A stretch of DNA of 64,000 nt, taken from NCBI RefSeq assembly GCF_036946125.1, contig NZ_JAQIJT010000002.1:1920001-1984000 (forward strand), given 5' to 3'. This DNA comes from Sphingomonas adhaesiva. GTDB lineage: Bacteria > Pseudomonadota > Alphaproteobacteria > Sphingomonadales > Sphingomonadaceae. The notes below the pieces were generated by a model. That model was not told where the DNA came from. It worked only from the letters and a program-made list of their open reading frames with translations, and searched no databases. Below are positions 60,099 through 64,000 of the stretch, piece by piece. Made by a program: the position numbers and the translations under genes. Within the stretch, counting starts at the first letter, position 1; every line of letters starts with the position of its first letter.

Positions 60099-60941
60099 TC
60101 AATGCTTCACGTTGCGCCAGACGTTCTGATAGGCGCCCCAGGTCAGATAGACGAAGATCAGCAGGAAGATCACCGCCGCGAACCCGGCCGCGTGACGCGC
60201 CTCCAGATTGGGCTCCGCGGTCCAGGTCAGGAAGGCGGCGACGTCGCGCGCCATCTGATCCTTGGTCGCCTTCGTCCCGTCGCTATAGGTCACCTGACCG
60301 TCCGACGTGAGCGGCGGCGGCATCGCGATGTTGAGGTTCGCGAAATACGGGTTGTAGTGCAGGCCGTTGGGCGTCTTCACGTCCGGGAACTTGCGCAGCA
60401 GCTCCGCCGGCTGGTTGCGATAGCCCGTGATGAGCGCGTGGACGTAGTTCGCGCCGTCCTCCCGCGCCTTGGTCATCAGCGACAGGTCGGGCGGCAGCGC
60501 GTTGTTGTTCGCGGCGCGCGCGGCGACGTCGTTGGCGAAGGGCAGCGGGAAACGATCCGACGGCAGGTTCTTGCGCGTCGCCGCCTCGCCCGTCTCCGGG
60601 TTCACCGACGGCTGCTCGATCACCCACTGGCTGGCGATCGCCTTCACCTCGGGCTCGGAATAGCCGATCTGTTGCAGGTCGCGGAAGGACACGTACTTCA
60701 GCGAGTGGCAGGCGGCGCAGACTTCCTTGTACACCTGGAAGCCGCGCTGCAGCTGCTGGCGGTCGAACTTGCCGAAGAAGCCATTCGACGACAGCCCGAT
60801 GTTCTCGGGATGCAGGTGGAACTCATGCTCCGCGGATTCGGGCGCCGGATTCTGGATCGCGTCCTTCGCGGTGAAGAACAGCGCCAGCGCGAGGACGAAG
60901 ACGAACCCCGCACCGATCACCAGTGAAATGAGACGAGCCAT
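60099..60941 (-). CDS. petC: Cytochrome c1 of the bc1 complex
   Basis: The 280-aa protein has an N-terminal anchor (LISLVIGAGFVFVLALALFF), the haem c motif CAACH (about residues 75-79), a Met ligand region NIAMPPPL and a C-terminal membrane helix (FAAVIFLLIFVYLTWGAY). It passes electrons from the Rieske protein to cytochrome c. It is the third gene of petABC; a 33-bp gap follows petB. Confidence 0.96.
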   Translation of the reverse strand: MARLISLVIGAGFVFVLALALFFTAKDAIQNPAPESAEHEFHLHPENIGLSSNGFFGKFDRQQLQRGFQVYKEVCAACHSLKYVSFRDLQQIGYSEPEVKAIASQWVIEQPSVNPETGEAATRKNLPSDRFPLPFANDVAARAANNNALPPDLSLMTKAREDGANYVHALITGYRNQPAELLRKFPDVKTPNGLHYNPYFANLNIAMPPPLTSDGQVTYSDGTKATKDQMARDVAAFLTWTAEPNLEARHAAGFAAVIFLLIFVYLTWGAYQNVWRNVKH

Positions 60942-60974
60942 TGTTCTATCAGTCCCCTATTCGTCTCGTTTCGC

Positions 60975-62261
60975 TCAGTGCGCCAGCGCGGTCTGCGCGG
61001 GGCTGGTGCCACCGTGCTTCGCCAGCACCGCATCGGTGATCGAATTCGGCAGCGCGCGCGGGCGCTCCGATGCCGACACCAGCGGCAGGATGATGAGGAA
61101 GTGCGCGAAATAATAGGCCGCCGCGATCTGCCCGATCATCACGTTGCGCGCGGTCGCCTCCGCCCCGCCGACATAGCCCAGCACCACCACGTCGACCAGC
61201 AGCACCGCCAGGAACCAGCGGTAGGTCGGGCGATAATTGGCCGAGCGGACCGGCGAATTGTCGAGCCACGGCAGGAAGAACAGCAGCAGGATCGAGCCGA
61301 ACATCGCCAGCACGCCCCACAGCTTCGCGGGCAGGATGAAGTCCGCGGTGAAGCTCTTCAGGATCGCGTAGAACGGCAGGAAGTACCATTCCGGCACGAT
61401 GTGCGCGGGCGTCGAGAGTGGGTTCGCCTCGATGTAATTGTCCGGATGGCCCAGCAGGTTCGGCGAGAAGAAGATCAGCAGCGCGAACACCAGGAAGAAC
61501 ACCGCGACGCCGACGCCGTCCTTGGCCGTGTAATACGGATGGAACGGCACCGTGTCCTGCTCGCCCTTCACGTCCACCCCGGTCGGGTTGTTCGAGCCGG
61601 GGATGTGGAGCGCCCAGATGTGCAGGATGATGACGCCCGCGATCACGAACGGCAGCAGGTAGTGGAGCGAGAAGAAGCGGTTGAGCGCGGCATTGTCCGG
61701 CGCGAACCCGCCCAGCAGCCACACGCGGATGGTGTCGCCGACCAGCGGGATGGCCGAGAAGAAGCCGGTGATGACCTGCGCGCCCCAGAAGCTCATCTGG
61801 CCCCACGGCAGCACGTAGCCCATGAACGCGGTCGCCATCATCAGCAGGAAGATGACCACGCCCAGCAGCCACACCATCTCGCGCGGCGCCTTGTACGAGC
61901 CGTAGTAGAGGCCGCGGCCGATGTGGATATAGACGACCAGCAGGAACATCGACGCGCCGTTGGCGTGCGCATAGCGCAGGAACCAGCCGGCGTTCACGTC
62001 GCGCATGATGCTCTCGACCGAGCCGAAGGCGACGCCCGCATTGGCGGCGAAATGCATCGCCAGCACGACGCCGGTGACGATCTGGCACACCAGCGCGAGC
62101 CCGGCGAGCACGCCGAAGTTCCAGAAATAGTTGAGGTTGCGCGGCACCGGATAGCCCGCGCCGATGGCGTTGTAGACGAGGCGCGGCAGCGGCAGCTTCT
62201 CGTCCATCCACCGCATCAGCGGCTGCTTCGGCTCATAATGCTTGGCCCAGGGAAAGCTCAC
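60975..62261 (-). CDS. petB: Cytochrome b of the bc1 complex
   Basis: The 428-aa protein has eight membrane helices with paired haem ligands in the HFAANAGVAFGS and HLHIWALH-type segments (ILHIWALHIPGS), GYVLPWGQMSFWGAQVITG and the PEWYFLPFYAIL quinol site. It holds the Qo and Qi centres. It starts 13 bp after the Rieske gene. Confidence 0.97.
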   Translation of the reverse strand: MSFPWAKHYEPKQPLMRWMDEKLPLPRLVYNAIGAGYPVPRNLNYFWNFGVLAGLALVCQIVTGVVLAMHFAANAGVAFGSVESIMRDVNAGWFLRYAHANGASMFLLVVYIHIGRGLYYGSYKAPREMVWLLGVVIFLLMMATAFMGYVLPWGQMSFWGAQVITGFFSAIPLVGDTIRVWLLGGFAPDNAALNRFFSLHYLLPFVIAGVIILHIWALHIPGSNNPTGVDVKGEQDTVPFHPYYTAKDGVGVAVFFLVFALLIFFSPNLLGHPDNYIEANPLSTPAHIVPEWYFLPFYAILKSFTADFILPAKLWGVLAMFGSILLLFFLPWLDNSPVRSANYRPTYRWFLAVLLVDVVVLGYVGGAEATARNVMIGQIAAAYYFAHFLIILPLVSASERPRALPNSITDAVLAKHGGTSPAQTALAH

Positions 62262-62274
62262 GTCTCTATCTCCC

Positions 62275-62859
62275 TCAGCCGACCGTCACGACGGTGTCGG
62301 AATTGAAGTTGTATTCGGGAACGACCAGGTTCTTGGGCGCCGGCCCCTGGCGGATGCGCGCGGCGGTGTCGTAGGCCGAACCGTGGCACGGGCAGAAATA
62401 GCCGCCGAACGGGCCCTTGTTCTCACCCTCGCCCGCGCCCAGCGGCACGCAGCCCAGGTGGGTGCAGACGCCGAGCGTGATGAGCCAGTTCTTCTTGCCC
62501 GCCTTGGTGCGCTGCTCCAGCGTCTCGGGATCGCGCAGCGACCCCACGGGAACCGCATCCGCCTCCGCGATCTCCTTGGGCGTCAGGTTGCGGACGAACA
62601 GCGGCTGCTTGCGGAAGCTCGCCTTGATCGCCTGGCCGGGCTGGATCTTCGAGATGTCGATCTCGGTCGTCGACAGCGCCAGCACGTCGGCGGACGGGTT
62701 CATCTGGTTGATGAGCGGCAGCACGATCGCGACCGCGCCGACCCCCGCGAAGGACACCGCGGCGATGTTGATGAAGTCGCGGCGACGCGGATCGTGCGGT
62801 TCCTCGTGATAGGGCGCGGGATTCTCGCCCGGGGGAATCGTATTCTCTGCCGTCGCCAT
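62275..62859 (-). CDS. petA: Rieske iron-sulfur protein of the bc1 complex
   Basis: The 194-aa protein has a Tat-like RRRDFINIAAVSFAGVGAVA anchor, then CTHLGC and CPCHGSAYD, the 2Fe-2S ligands. It takes electrons from quinol. It is the first gene of the operon and divergent from the TrmL-like gene across 181 bp that must contain promoters for both. Confidence 0.97.
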   Translation of the reverse strand: MATAENTIPPGENPAPYHEEPHDPRRRDFINIAAVSFAGVGAVAIVLPLINQMNPSADVLALSTTEIDISKIQPGQAIKASFRKQPLFVRNLTPKEIAEADAVPVGSLRDPETLEQRTKAGKKNWLITLGVCTHLGCVPLGAGEGENKGPFGGYFCPCHGSAYDTAARIRQGPAPKNLVVPEYNFNSDTVVTVG

Positions 62860-63040
62860 TCGCGTCAAACCTCTACCCGTTCCCATGAGCGCCGGGGTGG
62901 TGCCGATGCCGCAATGACATGAAGGCCCCCGCCGCAAGCCAGCCCGTCCCCACGGCGGCTCCGCGGCCTGATAGCCGTGCGATTGCGCCTTTGCCAATCC
63001 CATTTTGCGTGAGGCAGCCGAGCGGGTAGTGGCACGGCGC

Positions 63041-63499
63041 ATGCGGATCGCCCTCTATCAGCCCGATATCGCCGGCAATGTCGGCACCCTGTTGCGGCTC
63101 GGCGCGTGCATGGGGGTGGCGATCGACCTGATCGAGCCGATGGGATTCGCGTGGAGCGAACGCGCGCTGGCTCGCGCCGGCATGGACTATGCCGCGCTGG
63201 TCGACGTGACGCGGCATGCCGACTGGGACGCGTTCCTGGCGAGCACGCGCGGGCGAATCGTGCTGGGCACCACGACGGGGGCGATCCCCCTGCCCCGGGC
63301 CCGGTTCCTGGCCGACGACGTGCTGCTGCTGGGCAGCGAGGGCGCGGGCGTACCGGGCGACGTTCACGCGCGCGCCGACCTGCGCGTCCGCGTGCCGATG
63401 CGCGACGGGCTGCGCTCGCTCAACGTGGCGGTCGCGGGGGCGATCCTGCTGGGGGAGGCGATGCGGCAGACGGGTCTGTGGGACGATCTGACCGATTGA
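63041..63499 (+). CDS. trmL: TrmL-type tRNA (cytidine/uridine-34-2'-O)-methyltransferase
   Basis: The 152-aa protein is a minimal SPOUT enzyme: RIALYQPDIAGNVGTLLRLG, LLLGSEGAGVPGDV and VPMRDGLRSLNVAVAGAIL (knot). It methylates the wobble base of leucine tRNAs. ATG 63041 is preferred to an upstream start because the family begins MRIALYQP. hemF follows 20 bp later. Confidence 0.92.
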   Translation: MRIALYQPDIAGNVGTLLRLGACMGVAIDLIEPMGFAWSERALARAGMDYAALVDVTRHADWDAFLASTRGRIVLGTTTGAIPLPRARFLADDVLLLGSEGAGVPGDVHARADLRVRVPMRDGLRSLNVAVAGAILLGEAMRQTGLWDDLTD

Positions 63500-63519
63500 C
63501 CCGCCCGCCCGGTCACGCG

Positions 63520-64000
63520 ATGGCGGCGGGCATGGAGCTGGACAACCAACAAGCCCGCGCGCGCGCCTGGTTCGAGGAATTGCGCGACCGCATTTGTGCC
63601 GAGTTCGAGGCGATCGAGCGCGAGGCGGGATCGGACGCCGCCTTCGCCTATATCCCCTGGGACCGCACCGATGCGTCAGGCGAGGGCGGCGGCGGGGGCG
63701 GCGGCGGCGTCCGGGGCGTGATGAAGGGGCGCGTGTTCGAGAAGGTGGGGGTCAACGTCTCCACCGTGGGCGGCGCGTTCGAGGGCGACTTCGCGAAGAC
63801 GATCCACGGCGCGGGCGACGATCCGCGCTTCTTCGCCACCGGGATCAGCCTGGTCGCGCACATGGCCAATCCGCATGTGCCCGCGGTGCACATGAACACG
63901 CGCTTCCTGGTCACGACCAGGCGCTGGTTCGGCGGCGGGGCGGACCTCAACCCGCCGCTGCCGGTCGCGGAGGATACCGAGGAGTTCCACGCCGTCCTGA
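63520..64000 (+). CDS. hemF: Coproporphyrinogen-III oxidase, 3'-truncated by window
   Basis: About 160 residues are visible: ARAWFEELRDRICAEFEAIE, FAYIPWDRTDASGEGGGG..., RVFEKVGVNVSTVGGAFEGD and ANPHVPAVHMNTRFLV, RRWFGGGADLNP. It is the oxygen-dependent enzyme of haem synthesis. ATG 63520 or 63532 starts it. An eight-glycine run sits between the family's DR and VMKGRVFEK elements. Confidence 0.9.
   Translation, partial: MAAGMELDNQQARARAWFEELRDRICAEFEAIEREAGSDAAFAYIPWDRTDASGEGGGGGGGGVRGVMKGRVFEKVGVNVSTVGGAFEGDFAKTIHGAGDDPRFFATGISLVAHMANPHVPAVHMNTRFLVTTRRWFGGGADLNPPLPVAEDTEEFHAVL

Overview
The window is high-GC DNA from an alphaproteobacterium, most likely a Sphingomonas-type member of the Sphingomonadaceae. 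This is inferred from gene content: a CcrM-type GANTC methyltransferase, a proton-translocating transhydrogenase with its alpha subunit split in two, a 39-residue aa3-oxidase subunit IV, an NDUFA12-like complex I protein next to a DUF2155 protein, COQ4, a DUF6456 protein and a three-subunit cytochrome bc1 operon. No 16S rRNA gene is present, so genus is not proven.

Positions 1-10087 are the right-hand part of an integrated element that resembles a phage satellite (PICI-like island). It ends at a displaced 3' fragment of tRNA-Tyr (10034-10087). Leftward from that end, all on the minus strand, come a tyrosine integrase, an unrecognised 346-aa protein, an AlpA-like excisionase/regulator, an archaeo-eukaryotic-type primase fused to a RecA-like helicase, an unrecognised protein, a P27-type terminase small subunit and a small zinc-finger protein. 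No large terminase, portal or capsid gene is visible. Cargo follows: a PIN-like protein (DUF4411 type) translationally coupled to an XRE/ImmA-IrrE protein, then a convergent plus-strand run of very small, partly ATGA-overlapping ORFs. A dense array of CRTGTCCCGG repeats around the end of the primase-helicase gene is a candidate replication origin. The intact tRNA-Tyr should lie to the left of the window.

From 10088 onward the sequence looks like chromosomal backbone. 10.2-12.7 kb: an HD-GYP phosphodiesterase and a GGDEF cyclase (c-di-GMP turnover). 12.7-18.5 kb: an atypical DapF-like epimerase, a DUF6456 protein, tRNA-Val, a winged-helix protein and the transhydrogenase operon. 18.7-21.8 kb: an NtrC-type regulator whose GAFTGA loop reads GAFAGA, a short-chain dehydrogenase and a bestrophin-like channel. 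22.1-26.2 kb: folP, ccrM, rnhB, thiD and a DUF1272 protein. 26.4-33 kb: a TonB-dependent receptor, glmM with a trailing membrane protein, a dicarboxylate/amino-acid symporter and an aldo-keto reductase. 33-38 kb: coq4, a ParA-type ATPase, aat, DUF2155, NDUFA12, DUF192, a double cold-shock protein and recX. 38-49 kb: a fatty-acyl-AMP ligase, tRNA-Trp, secE-nusG, a chemoreceptor, an HscC-type Hsp70 with a membrane J-like partner, and rplK-rplA. The last three genes before rplK split the usual secE-nusG-rplKA order. 49-57.9 kb: two divergent citrate-synthase paralogues, an outer-membrane protein, a lactate-oxidase-like flavoenzyme, a 2H phosphoesterase, ychF, a phosphodiesterase and a MaoC dehydratase. 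58-64 kb: a large palindrome, an IS630-family element, apt, the bc1 operon (petABC), a TrmL-like methyltransferase and the start of hemF.

Several intergenic palindromic elements (16.9, 21.8-22.1, 23.2, 57.4 and 58.1-58.4 kb) are conspicuous. Two sit at gene ends: one supplies the folP stop codon, and the IS630 copy sits exactly at the TA of the apt stop codon.
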